Source: RGIG7213 sp045544195 (GTDB taxonomy: Bacteria; Bacillota; Clostridia; Oscillospirales; CAG-272). From it: a DNA stretch of 57,757 bases. Below are positions 7,602-16,292 of this stretch, in pieces (the stretch's first letter is position 1; every line of letters starts with the position of its first letter). A program made the position numbers and the translations under genes. The notes under the pieces were generated by a model, which saw nothing but the letters and a program-made list of their open reading frames with translations, had not been told where the DNA came from and did not search any database. Location: NCBI GenBank assembly GCA_045544195.1, contig JAZPYO010000061.1, forward strand, positions 1-57,757, in the 5' to 3' direction.

Positions 7602-8621
7602 ATGAAAAAATACGGCATATTATCCTTTGCGCTTGCAAGTGTTATTTTATTATCCGCATGCACATCTTCCGAGGTGCAGACATACGATGCCACAAGCCCC
7701 TCATCCGAGGATACTGCATCGTCCGAAATAACAACGGGAGCAGATACAAAAGCGCCGTCTGACGAAACGTCAGTACAGACCGATGCGGAAACGGACAAGC
7801 AAAGCGACTTCACATACGCGCCCATTGAAATAAAGCGTGAAATAAACGCAACGCACGTTGCTCTGCTTGACGTCGAAAAAAACGAGATATTGTTCGAAAA
7901 GGGCGGACTTGACACAAAAATATATCCTGCAAGCACAACAAAGCTGATAACTGCGCTCCTCGCACTTGAAAACTGCTCGCCCGAAACTGTCATAACAGCA
8001 GGAGATGAGCTTAGCCTGATGGGTGAGGGCTCGTCTATTGCGTACATAAAGCGCGGTCACAAGTTAACGCTCGATATGCTCATTGCCGCAATGCTGCTGC
8101 CTTCGGGCAACGATGCCGCTTACGTGGTTGCCGCAGGGGTAGGCAGGATAATGGCAAACGATGACAGTATATCATCAAAGGAAGCGGTCAATTATTTCTG
8201 CCGTAAAATGAACTCCTTTGCAAGCGAGCACGGGCTTACAGGCTCAAATTTCACGTGTCCTGACGGTTATCACGATGATAACCACTACACAACGCTTCAC
8301 GATATGCTTATAATATCGTCCCTGGCTGTCAAAAACGAAACGATATTGAAATACGCAAAGACGGAAAGCCTGAGCGTGACGTATGCAAGCGGAGAGAAAA
8401 ACTCGTGGAATAACACAAACGAGCTTATAAAAGCATCAAGCCCTTACTATTATTCATATGCAATAGGACTTAAAACAGGAACGACAACAGAAGCGGGCAA
8501 ATGTCTTGTATCAGCCGCTCAGAAGGACGGCAGAACGGTAATCGCGTGCGTATTCAACGCAGAAGGCAACGACGACAGATTTGCATCCTCTCTTTTACTG
8601 CTGAAAACAGTATTGGGCTGA
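7602..8621 (+). CDS. D-alanyl-D-alanine carboxypeptidase (peptidase S11), lipoprotein
   Basis: A low-molecular-weight penicillin-binding protein that trims the terminal D-Ala from peptidoglycan stem peptides outside the membrane. The ATG at 7602 (preceded by ggag) is preferred over one at 7590 because it puts a lipoprotein signal at the very start: MKKYGILSF, hydrophobic core, lipobox LLSAC. A Ser/Thr-rich linker covers about residues 20-65. The three catalytic motifs are present: S111-T-T-K114, S168-G-N170 and K291-T-G. At 339 residues it lacks the extra C-terminal domain of larger DacA/DacF proteins. It may act in vegetative or spore wall remodelling. Confidence 0.9.
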   Translation: MKKYGILSFALASVILLSACTSSEVQTYDATSPSSEDTASSEITTGADTKAPSDETSVQTDAETDKQSDFTYAPIEIKREINATHVALLDVEKNEILFEKGGLDTKIYPASTTKLITALLALENCSPETVITAGDELSLMGEGSSIAYIKRGHKLTLDMLIAAMLLPSGNDAAYVVAAGVGRIMANDDSISSKEAVNYFCRKMNSFASEHGLTGSNFTCPDGYHDDNHYTTLHDMLIISSLAVKNETILKYAKTESLSVTYASGEKNSWNNTNELIKASSPYYYSYAIGLKTGTTTEAGKCLVSAAQKDGRTVIACVFNAEGNDDRFASSLLLLKTVLG

Positions 8622-8654
8622 AAATAAGTACAAAAACAGGAACGGTAAAAATAT

Positions 8655-9767
8655 ATGATAAAGATCTTACATTGCGGCGATATACACCTTGACAGCCCGT
8701 TTTCGCTTTCCAACGTTCAGAAGGCAAACGCACGCAGAGCTTTACAAAGAGGTATGTTCACATCTCTTATGCTCTATGTCAGAACGGAAAAAATCGATAT
8801 TATGCTTATGCCGGGCGATATTTTTGATACGGATTACGTAACTAAGGATACGGCTGCTCTTATGGTAAAGGAATTTGAATCCGCGCCCGATTGCCGTTTC
8901 GTAATTGCCCCGGGCAATCACGATCCGTATAACGAAAGCTCGCCCTACGCGCGAATAAAATTCCCGTCAAACGTTTATATATTCAACTCTCCATCGGTTG
9001 CAAAATTTTCATTTGACGATATTCAAACCGATGTATACGGCTTTGCCTTCACTTGTGATGCGATGACCGTAAACCCGTTTGCAAATGTTTCCCCGTCAGA
9101 TCCCGACAGAATTAATATCCTTTGCTGTCACGGTGATCTTACGCCAAATTCACGCACATGTCCCATAACCGTTTCAGATATTGAAAATTCGGGCTTTGAC
9201 TATATTGCCCTCGGTCATATACACAATTCCGACGGCGTACACAAGGCATCAGATACGTATTACGGATACAGCGGCTGCCCTGAGGGACGCGGCTTTGACG
9301 AATGCGGCAAAAAATCTGTTATAATCGGCAGACTTTCCAAAACGAGCGGCAAGTTCACGGGAGAATTTGCTCTTAAGCCGTCTACAAAAAGAAGATATGA
9401 AAAGCTGCAAGTAGATATAAGCGCAAGCGAGGATACAGCGCAGGTCATATCGGCTGTTATGCAGGCGGTAAAGGAAAACCTCTACGATGCTGACACATCG
9501 CTGAGAGTCATTCTGACAGGCAGGGTGTCCCCATCGCTTCTCATATCCGAAAAGGCAGTCGAGCAAGCAATAACGGGCTTGTATTATGTAGAGGTAAAGG
9601 ACAAAACATCCGCAACATACGACACATCAGCGCTTGAAGCCGATCCAACGCTGAAGGGCGCATTCTATTCGCTTTTGAAGGACAAGCTGAATTCCGAAAA
9701 CGAAGAGGAAAGAGCAACTGCAAGAAACGCTTTAAGACTCGGACTTTCCGCACTTTATAAGATGTAA
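8655..9767 (+). CDS. SbcD/YhaO-like DNA repair metallophosphoesterase
   Basis: A calcineurin-like nuclease subunit, probably pairing with the ATPase next door as an SbcCD/Mre11-Rad50-like DNA end-processing machine. The 370 residues carry the metal motifs in order: GDIHLDSPF (about residues 9-17), GDIFDTDY (about 54-61), GNHDPY (about 87-92), CCHGDLT (about 156-162) and GHIHNSDG (about 188-195). The layout matches Bacillus YhaO more than E. coli SbcD. The YhaN-like gene starts 11 bases after its stop, so the two are co-translated. Confidence 0.88.
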   Translation: MIKILHCGDIHLDSPFSLSNVQKANARRALQRGMFTSLMLYVRTEKIDIMLMPGDIFDTDYVTKDTAALMVKEFESAPDCRFVIAPGNHDPYNESSPYARIKFPSNVYIFNSPSVAKFSFDDIQTDVYGFAFTCDAMTVNPFANVSPSDPDRINILCCHGDLTPNSRTCPITVSDIENSGFDYIALGHIHNSDGVHKASDTYYGYSGCPEGRGFDECGKKSVIIGRLSKTSGKFTGEFALKPSTKRRYEKLQVDISASEDTAQVISAVMQAVKENLYDADTSLRVILTGRVSPSLLISEKAVEQAITGLYYVEVKDKTSATYDTSALEADPTLKGAFYSLLKDKLNSENEEERATARNALRLGLSALYKM

Positions 9768-9778
9768 GAGGTACAGGG

Positions 9779-11959
9779 ATGATAATTAAAGAAATACACA
9801 TAGACTCCTTCGGTATGTTTTCGGACTTTTCCCTTTCCCTTGCGGACGGTCTGAATATCATAGAGGGTAAAAACGAAACAGGAAAATCAACGCTCGGAAT
9901 GTTTATAAAATTCATTTTTTACGGGCTTGATTCAAAGGAACGTGAAAAATATATCCCCTGGGGAAGAAACTCCGCAGGAGGATATATGGTCATAAGGCAC
10001 GGGGACAAGAATTACACAGTACGCCGTCAGATAATACTTTTGCAAAAGGGCGTAAAGGAAGAGGTATACGTTACCGATACGGAAACGGGCACGATCGTAT
10101 TCAAGGATAAGCCCGTACACGAGATATTTATGTCAGTTGACGAAAAGGTATTTTCCAATACCGTTTACGTCGGTCAGATAAACGGCTCGTTTGTGGAAGG
10201 GGCGAAGCTCTCCGATGCCGTTGAAAACATACTTTTTTCCGCAGACGAGATGATAAACACCTCAAAGGCATTGAAGCGGCTTGACGAGCTTCGCTGCTCG
10301 CTCCTTTACAAAAACAAAAAGGGCGGAAAAATATACGAGCTTGGCGAAAAAATAGCAGAGCTTGAAATAAGGCTTTCAAAAAGCCGTCAGGACAACGTAA
10401 GGGTATTCGATCTTGAGGACAAAATACGTCAGTCAAAGCAAAAGAAAGAGGATAATATCAAATCAATATCCGACATTTCCGCAAAGCTCGACGAATACGA
10501 TGCATATTCTCAGATAGAAAGAAAGCAACGCTCTGACGAAGCATCGCAGGCGGCTGTAAAAGCAAAGCAGGCGTATGATGCAGCTCTTGCAGAGAATACA
10601 AAGAACGGATTTTTCCCCGATACAAAATACGCAGCCGACCTTTATTCGCTTCAAAACGATATAAACAGAAAGCGTACTGAGCTGACAGAAGCAGAAAAAG
10701 AGCTTGAAAATGCGGAAAACGACCTGTCAGTATACAGCGAAAGCGCCGAAATAATCGACAAGATAAACGCTCACGGCGGAAGATCCGCAGTTGAAGAAAA
10801 GGTCGCATCGCTTAAGAAAAAATATAAAAATCTTCGTATTGCAGGATTTATTTTCCTCATTTTAATAATCGGTATATTCTTCCTTGTTGCCGCATCAAAG
10901 GTGAAAAAGCAGCTCTGCGAATACCTTGAGGAATTCGGCTGTGAGGACAGCGAGCAGCTCGAAAGCATTCTTTCTGAGCTTAACGAGCAGGAGCAAAGCA
11001 TAGCTCATTGCAGAATGAGCATCGAAAATGCAGCAGGAAGATGCGAGAGCATCCGCGCTGATATTACAAAAACAGAGCAGGCTATATATGATGAGGCGGG
11101 CAAATTTGAAAATATTACAGAAATAACCGATTCATCTGTTGAAGATGTTGCAAGAAAAGCCGAAAAGGCGATGCAGGATGTAACAGACGCAAAGCAGGAA
11201 TTTGAAAAAAGCTACAGCACGGCGCAGGCGCTTATAAGGGAAACCGCGCACATAAGCATTGACGATATGAGATCGAGAATAAAGGGCAAGCTGCGCGCAA
11301 GCGAGCTTGAGACCTTTGACGTAAACGAGCAGAAAAGAAGATTGGATTTTCTGCAAAGAGCGACAGAATCCCTCAACGAAAAGATACTTCAGCTTGAAAA
11401 GGAATATTCGTCTCTTTGCGCAACGGTAGAGGACCCGTCAGCTATTTCCGATGAGCTTTTGTCACTTCGTACACAGTACGGCGAATGTGTTTCGGAATAC
11501 AAAGCGTGCGTGCTTGCATACGAAACGCTTGAAAACGCTTCAAAAACACTTCGTGACGGCATATCACCGAAGCTCGCAAAGCTGTCAGGCGGATTTATGG
11601 AAAAGCTGTCGGGCGGTAAATACTGCTCTATCGGAATTGACGGCGAATACGGAATATATTTCACCGAAAGCGGCACATCTCGCCACGTAAGCGCATTCAG
11701 CTCAGGAACAGAGGACCTTGCATATATCTGCCTTAGATTTGCCCTTACCGATATTCTTTACAGAAACGGCAAGCCGCCTATGATATTCGACGATACATTT
11801 GCGCACATCGACGATGACAGACTTGAAAATATCATAGCGTTACTTTCCGCTATGGGAAAAGCAGGCAAGCTCCAAACGATAGTTCTTTCGTGCCACAAGC
11901 GTGAAAGAAGCATAGCTATGAGCTGTCCTGAAACAAATATTATCCGTATGGAGAGCTGA
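9779..11959 (+). CDS. YhaN/SbcC-like AAA ATPase with coiled coil
   Basis: An SMC/Rad50-like ATPase partner of the preceding nuclease. The 726 residues have the Walker A loop GKNETGKST near residues 30-38, long charged coiled-coil arms (about 170-580), and at the C terminus the ABC signature SAFSSGTEDLAYICLRFAL and Walker B PPMIFDDTFAHID. A hydrophobic segment, GFIFLILIIGIFFLVAAS, sits within the coiled coil (about residues 356-373), as in Bacillus YhaN, and could anchor it to the membrane. It is shorter than E. coli SbcC. The stop is one base from the rsmG start. Confidence 0.88.
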   Translation: MIIKEIHIDSFGMFSDFSLSLADGLNIIEGKNETGKSTLGMFIKFIFYGLDSKEREKYIPWGRNSAGGYMVIRHGDKNYTVRRQIILLQKGVKEEVYVTDTETGTIVFKDKPVHEIFMSVDEKVFSNTVYVGQINGSFVEGAKLSDAVENILFSADEMINTSKALKRLDELRCSLLYKNKKGGKIYELGEKIAELEIRLSKSRQDNVRVFDLEDKIRQSKQKKEDNIKSISDISAKLDEYDAYSQIERKQRSDEASQAAVKAKQAYDAALAENTKNGFFPDTKYAADLYSLQNDINRKRTELTEAEKELENAENDLSVYSESAEIIDKINAHGGRSAVEEKVASLKKKYKNLRIAGFIFLILIIGIFFLVAASKVKKQLCEYLEEFGCEDSEQLESILSELNEQEQSIAHCRMSIENAAGRCESIRADITKTEQAIYDEAGKFENITEITDSSVEDVARKAEKAMQDVTDAKQEFEKSYSTAQALIRETAHISIDDMRSRIKGKLRASELETFDVNEQKRRLDFLQRATESLNEKILQLEKEYSSLCATVEDPSAISDELLSLRTQYGECVSEYKACVLAYETLENASKTLRDGISPKLAKLSGGFMEKLSGGKYCSIGIDGEYGIYFTESGTSRHVSAFSSGTEDLAYICLRFALTDILYRNGKPPMIFDDTFAHIDDDRLENIIALLSAMGKAGKLQTIVLSCHKRERSIAMSCPETNIIRMES

Positions 11960-11960
11960 T

Positions 11961-12692
11961 ATGCCGATATGCACAAAAGAAGAATTTTATAAAAAGCTGA
12001 ACGGCGTATTCGAGCTTTGCTCACTGCCGTTACCGACCGTTGAGCAGTCAGAAAAGCTATACTGTCTTTCGCAGGAGCTTTGCGAATACGGCAAAAACGT
12101 AAATCTTACTGCAATAACCGACATTGACGGTATCATATTAAAGCATATTGCGGACTGCGCTTCAATGGCTGATATACCTCAGAAAAACGCGCGTGTACTT
12201 GATGTCGGCGCAGGCGGCGGATTTCCGTCCTTGCCTATTGCGATATTAAGGCAGGATGTAAGGGTCATATCTCTTGATTCCACATCTAAAAAGCTCGTAT
12301 TTATCGACCGTATGGCAAATATCGCAAAATTAAACAATATATCAACGCTTCACGCAAGAGCAGAGGAAGCATCAAACGGACCTCTTCGGGAGAGCTTCGA
12401 TTTCGTATGCGCAAGAGCCGTTGCATCTATGCCGATGCTGTGTGAGCTTTGCTTGCCGTTTGTTAAAAAGGGCGGGATATTCTGCGCCATGAAATCCGCA
12501 AATGAGGATGTAAGCGAATGTAACAGGGCAGTTACGACTCTTGGCGGAAAAATCTCGCAGGTAAAGGAATTTTCACTCACCGACGGTGATCAGACCGTAT
12601 CAAGAACGTTGATAATCATTGAAAAGGTATCCCATACACCTGACACATATCCCAGAAAATTCAGTAATATAAAGGCTAAGCCGATAGTTTAA
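11961..12692 (+). CDS. rsmG: 16S rRNA (guanine-527 N7)-methyltransferase RsmG
   Basis: Uses S-adenosylmethionine to methylate G527 of 16S rRNA. The 243-residue product has the SAM-binding motif LDVGAGGGFPSLPIAI (about residues 74-89), the acidic LDSTSKKLVFI strand end, and FVCARAV, all typical of RsmG (GidB). In many Firmicutes rsmG sits next to parAB near the origin. Here it is about 36 kb from parAB and on the other side of dnaA, inside a repair/riboflavin operon. Confidence 0.93.
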   Translation: MPICTKEEFYKKLNGVFELCSLPLPTVEQSEKLYCLSQELCEYGKNVNLTAITDIDGIILKHIADCASMADIPQKNARVLDVGAGGGFPSLPIAILRQDVRVISLDSTSKKLVFIDRMANIAKLNNISTLHARAEEASNGPLRESFDFVCARAVASMPMLCELCLPFVKKGGIFCAMKSANEDVSECNRAVTTLGGKISQVKEFSLTDGDQTVSRTLIIIEKVSHTPDTYPRKFSNIKAKPIV

Positions 12693-12693
12693 A

Positions 12694-13614
12694 ATGAAGA
12701 TAATCAGATTAAAAGACAATTCCATAGCAAGCAGCATCGAATGCAGCACAACGATAGCGGTAGGAAATTTTGACGGCGTTCATAAGGGTCATCAAAAGCT
12801 GCTTGACACGCTCAAAAGCATTGCAAATGAGCTGAATACCGCAACTGCTGTATGGAGCTTTTGCGATTTTACGCCGAAAAATAAGGGTAAATGCATAACC
12901 TTGCCGGATGAAAGAATATCAATTCTCGCGCATTTGGGCATTGACTATCTTATACTTTACGAATTTGAAAGCGTAAAGGATCTGCCATGCGAAGAATTTC
13001 TGTCGAAGATACTAATTGATACATGCCGCGCGGAAGCGGTATGCTGCGGCTTTAATTTCCGCTTCGGTAAAAATGCTGAGGGTGATTTCAATTCACTGTC
13101 ACAGATACTGTCACATTACGGCAAAAAGGCATTTATGGTAGATGCATACGAAATGAACGGTGTCACGGTCAGCTCGTCGCTTATCCGTCAATGCATCAAA
13201 AACGGAGATATGGAAAAGGCAAGCGAATATCTCGGCAGACCCTTTTCCGTATGCTTGCCCGTCGTCCACGGCAGAAAGCTCGGCAGAACGATAGACTCAC
13301 CGACGATAAATCAGAATTTTCCGCCTGAGCATATCGTTCCGAGATACGGCGTTTACGCCTGCACGGTAATGATCGACGGCGCTTGCTACGGCGGAGTTTC
13401 AAATGTCGGTGTAAGACCGTCAGTAAGCGGTCAAGGCGTAAACTGCGAAACTCACATATTCGATTACAGCGGCGATCTTTACGACAGAGAAATACGCGTT
13501 GAATTCCGTAAATTCATACGCGACGAGCAGGCGTTCTCATCTATCGACGAATTGAAAAACGCAATATCCTCTGACAAGCAGAGCGCAAAAAAAATATTGT
13601 CGTCTATATTATGA
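12694..13614 (+). CDS. ribF: bifunctional riboflavin kinase/FAD synthetase
   Basis: Converts riboflavin to FMN and then FAD in the cytoplasm. The 306-residue product has the nucleotidyltransferase start IAVGNFDGVHKGHQKLL (about residues 20-36), the CCGFNFRFGK region, SSSLIR, and a C-terminal riboflavin kinase domain from about residue 180 with GRTIDSPTINQNFP (the usual T-A-N motif reads S-P-T-I-N) and GVSNVGVRPSV. The start lies one base after the rsmG stop, implying translational coupling. Confidence 0.93.
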   Translation: MKIIRLKDNSIASSIECSTTIAVGNFDGVHKGHQKLLDTLKSIANELNTATAVWSFCDFTPKNKGKCITLPDERISILAHLGIDYLILYEFESVKDLPCEEFLSKILIDTCRAEAVCCGFNFRFGKNAEGDFNSLSQILSHYGKKAFMVDAYEMNGVTVSSSLIRQCIKNGDMEKASEYLGRPFSVCLPVVHGRKLGRTIDSPTINQNFPPEHIVPRYGVYACTVMIDGACYGGVSNVGVRPSVSGQGVNCETHIFDYSGDLYDREIRVEFRKFIRDEQAFSSIDELKNAISSDKQSAKKILSSIL

Positions 13615-13626
13615 AGGGTTAGTCAT

Positions 13627-15279
13627 ATGGGTATCAGAGCAAAGATCATATCGTCGCTTGAAAAGGTCTTCATTGACGATCAGATAGATAAATTCAACAG
13701 TCTTTCACACATTTCCGCATTTAAAAATGAACGTATCTCATTTCAGCTTGCGGTATTTAAGGACGATCATACACGCCACGCCCAATCATTTCGCATTAAA
13801 ACAGATTTTAAGTACAGCAAAAACGTATCAATAAGACTCGTCAAAAGCGTTCCTGTGTCATTTGCGGCGTTTCCTGCGTTTACCGACGGGTATCTGCGTA
13901 CATCGCCGGGGCTTTATCCCGATCTGCTTTTACCCTTATTCAGCTCAGATACGGTAAGTGTATTTTACGGTCAGATAACGTGTGCATTCATACAAATAGA
14001 CGGCGAGCTTGAGTGCGGCGTTTATCCCCTTACGGTAGAGCTTATCAACGGCGATACCGTAATGGCGTCGTGCAAACTCGATATTGAAATAATCAACTGC
14101 TGCCTGCCAAAGCAGAAAACATACTTTACGCAATGGTTTCACTACGATTGCCTCGCAAATTACTACAATGTTGAGCCTTTTACCGACAGATATTTTGAAA
14201 TACTGAAGAATTTCGTCACCACCGCTGTGCGTAACGGAATAAATACGATACTTACGCCCGTTGTAACTCCGCCCCTTGACACCGCTATCAACAAAGAACG
14301 GCGTACAACACAGCTCGTTACAGTATACAAAAATGACGGAGAATACTCATTTGATCTTACGCTGTTCGACAGATTCGTCAGACTTTGTCTTGACTGCGGT
14401 ATAGAGCATTTTGAAATATGCCACCTGTTCACGCAATGGGGAGCACGTGCCTGCCCTAAGGTAATGGCGTATGAAAACGGCGAGTATAAGCGTATTTTCG
14501 GCTGGGATACCGATTCGTGCAGCGAGGAATACCGAAAATTTCTGCGTTGTATGCTTACTCAGCTTAAAAAGCGTATGGCAGAGCTTTCGGTGCTGGAAGG
14601 GGCGATATTTCATATATCAGATGAGCCGCCGTCCGAAATGGCTGAAAAATACTCAGATGCAAAAAACGGCATAAAGGACATATTATGCGACGTCAGGGTT
14701 TACGATGCCTTATCCGACATTAATTTTTACAAAAGCGGTATTATCGACAATCCTATACCGTCGATCGACCACGCAATGAATTTCATACAAGCAAACGTCA
14801 AGGACCTGTGGGTATACTACTGCAGCGGACAGTATGACAAGGTATCAAACAGATTTATTGCAATGCCGTCATCAAGAACAAGAATACTCGGCATACAGAT
14901 GTACAAATACAACATAAAGGGCTTTTTGCATTGGGGATATAATTTTTATTCTACAAACGGCTCTTTGGCAAGCGTCAACCCTTACGTTACGACAGACGGC
15001 GATAACTGGGTGCCTGCGGGCGATACGTTTTCCGTATATCCCGCATCGGACGGCACAGCGTACGAATCTCTTCGATTATGCGTTTTTTACGATGCATTGC
15101 AGGATATAAGGGCATTGGAGCTTGCAGAGGAATATATCGGCAGAGAAGCAGTATTGTCAATTATAGACAGTATGGCAGATACGCCGATAACGTTCAAGGA
15201 ATATCCTCTTTCGCAAGATTATATAATCACTCTGCGTGAAAAAATAAACAATGCTGTAAAGGAAAAGCTGAATGGATAA
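13627..15279 (+). CDS. DUF4091-type glycoside-hydrolase-like protein
   Basis: A 550-residue protein without signal peptide. An N-terminal beta-rich part (about 1-160) is followed by an alpha/beta-barrel-like section with QWFHYDCLANYY, EHFEICHLFTQWG and FHISDEPPS. The C-terminal DUF4091 region contains YYCSGQYDKVSNRFIAMPSSRTRILG, split here as YYCSGQY and AMPSSRTRIL, then GFLHWGYNFY and WVPAGDTFSVYP. Such proteins are regarded as putative glycosidases, and the Asp-Glu pair in SDEPP is the natural catalytic candidate; no substrate is known. It overlaps mrnC by 8 bases in an otherwise housekeeping operon, an odd place for a sugar enzyme. Confidence 0.7.
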   Translation: MGIRAKIISSLEKVFIDDQIDKFNSLSHISAFKNERISFQLAVFKDDHTRHAQSFRIKTDFKYSKNVSIRLVKSVPVSFAAFPAFTDGYLRTSPGLYPDLLLPLFSSDTVSVFYGQITCAFIQIDGELECGVYPLTVELINGDTVMASCKLDIEIINCCLPKQKTYFTQWFHYDCLANYYNVEPFTDRYFEILKNFVTTAVRNGINTILTPVVTPPLDTAINKERRTTQLVTVYKNDGEYSFDLTLFDRFVRLCLDCGIEHFEICHLFTQWGARACPKVMAYENGEYKRIFGWDTDSCSEEYRKFLRCMLTQLKKRMAELSVLEGAIFHISDEPPSEMAEKYSDAKNGIKDILCDVRVYDALSDINFYKSGIIDNPIPSIDHAMNFIQANVKDLWVYYCSGQYDKVSNRFIAMPSSRTRILGIQMYKYNIKGFLHWGYNFYSTNGSLASVNPYVTTDGDNWVPAGDTFSVYPASDGTAYESLRLCVFYDALQDIRALELAEEYIGREAVLSIIDSMADTPITFKEYPLSQDYIITLREKINNAVKEKLNG

Positions 15280-15667
15280 CAATTTACCGTCAATACATGC
15301 ATTGGCTTACTACGGCGATGCCGTAATAGAGCTTTTAGTGCGTGAAAGGCTCATATCAACAGGAATATCAAGCCCGGGCGAGCTTACGAAAATGTCAAGA
15401 GCGTTCGTAACCGCCCAGAAGCAAAGCGCCTGCGTTGAAAAAATACTTTCCTCTCTTTCAGAAGAAGAATCGGATATGTTCCGCAGAGGCAGAAATATGC
15501 ACGGCAACCACCCGAAAAGCGCAAGCGTTGCCGAATACCGCAGAGCCACGGGCTTTGAGGTGCTTATGGGATACTTATACAAAACAGATAACTGTCAAAG
15601 GGCAAAGCAGCTTTTTTCGCTTGCGTATGAGGATGAGCTGAGCGCCTTACCGTCAAGCAATGCGTAA
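15272..15667 (+). CDS. mrnC: mini-ribonuclease III
   Basis: Mini-III is an RNase III catalytic domain without the double-stranded-RNA-binding domain; in Bacillus it matures 23S rRNA ends. The 131-residue product shows HALAYYGDAVIELLVRERL near the start, including the catalytic Gly-Asp, then RGRNMHGNHPK and EYRRATGFEVLMGYLY, where the second acidic cluster lies. Length is normal. It overlaps the gene before it by 8 bases and the next by 8. Confidence 0.9.
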   Translation: MDNNLPSIHALAYYGDAVIELLVRERLISTGISSPGELTKMSRAFVTAQKQSACVEKILSSLSEEESDMFRRGRNMHGNHPKSASVAEYRRATGFEVLMGYLYKTDNCQRAKQLFSLAYEDELSALPSSNA

Positions 15668-16157
15668 AACAGAGTATTCTCCGCCTCCCCGTCCGTTTTT
15701 GCCTGCAACGCTGTCGTTTCTGCTTTTGCTTTTATCAAGCGCAGTATCGTTTATTTCCACACGCACAGACTTAAAATTTCCCCTTACGGTCATTGCAATG
15801 TTTCTTGCCCTTATGTGCTTTCAGGTGTTTTTCAGATACTGCCTTACACGATACTGCTATACACTTGAAAACGGCATTTTCCGCGTTGTAAGAAAAACGG
15901 GGAAATATGAAAACGTAATATTCGATCTTACACTCAGATCGGCTATCGGAATAACGGATATGAAAAAGCGTAAACGCATCGCAGAGCATTTCGAGCTTTC
16001 AAAGGATATCCGCTTCATCAGTATGACGCAGGATCTTTTTTGCAGAAAAAAATACTGTCTTGTCTACGACTGCCCATCTACCGTATGCGTTTTTTTGCAG
16101 ATAAACGGAGAAATGGCAGAGGAAATACAAAGCTATATAAACCTTTATAATGCATAA
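15660..16157 (+). CDS. small membrane protein, PH-like domain possible
   Basis: A 165-residue protein I do not recognise. It has a proline-rich start (SPPPRPFLP), two adjacent membrane segments (about residues 16-30 and 38-57), and a cytoplasmic part with alternating beta-strand character (ENGIFRVVRKT, RFISMTQDLF, YCLVYD, TVCVFLQI), reminiscent of bacterial PH-like domains. It overlaps mrnC by 8 bases and is the last gene before the gap upstream of secA. Confidence 0.7.
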   Translation: MRKTEYSPPPRPFLPATLSFLLLLLSSAVSFISTRTDLKFPLTVIAMFLALMCFQVFFRYCLTRYCYTLENGIFRVVRKTGKYENVIFDLTLRSAIGITDMKKRKRIAEHFELSKDIRFISMTQDLFCRKKYCLVYDCPSTVCVFLQINGEMAEEIQSYINLYNA

Positions 16158-16292
16158 AATTTACAATTAGTCGTTAATTTAAACCACATATATAATATAT
16201 AATTAATAAAAGTCGGTAATTAAGCGAAATTAAAACCCCTTTATGATAATAAAGTAAGATCAACAAATACGTTTGAAAGGTAAAAATTTCTT

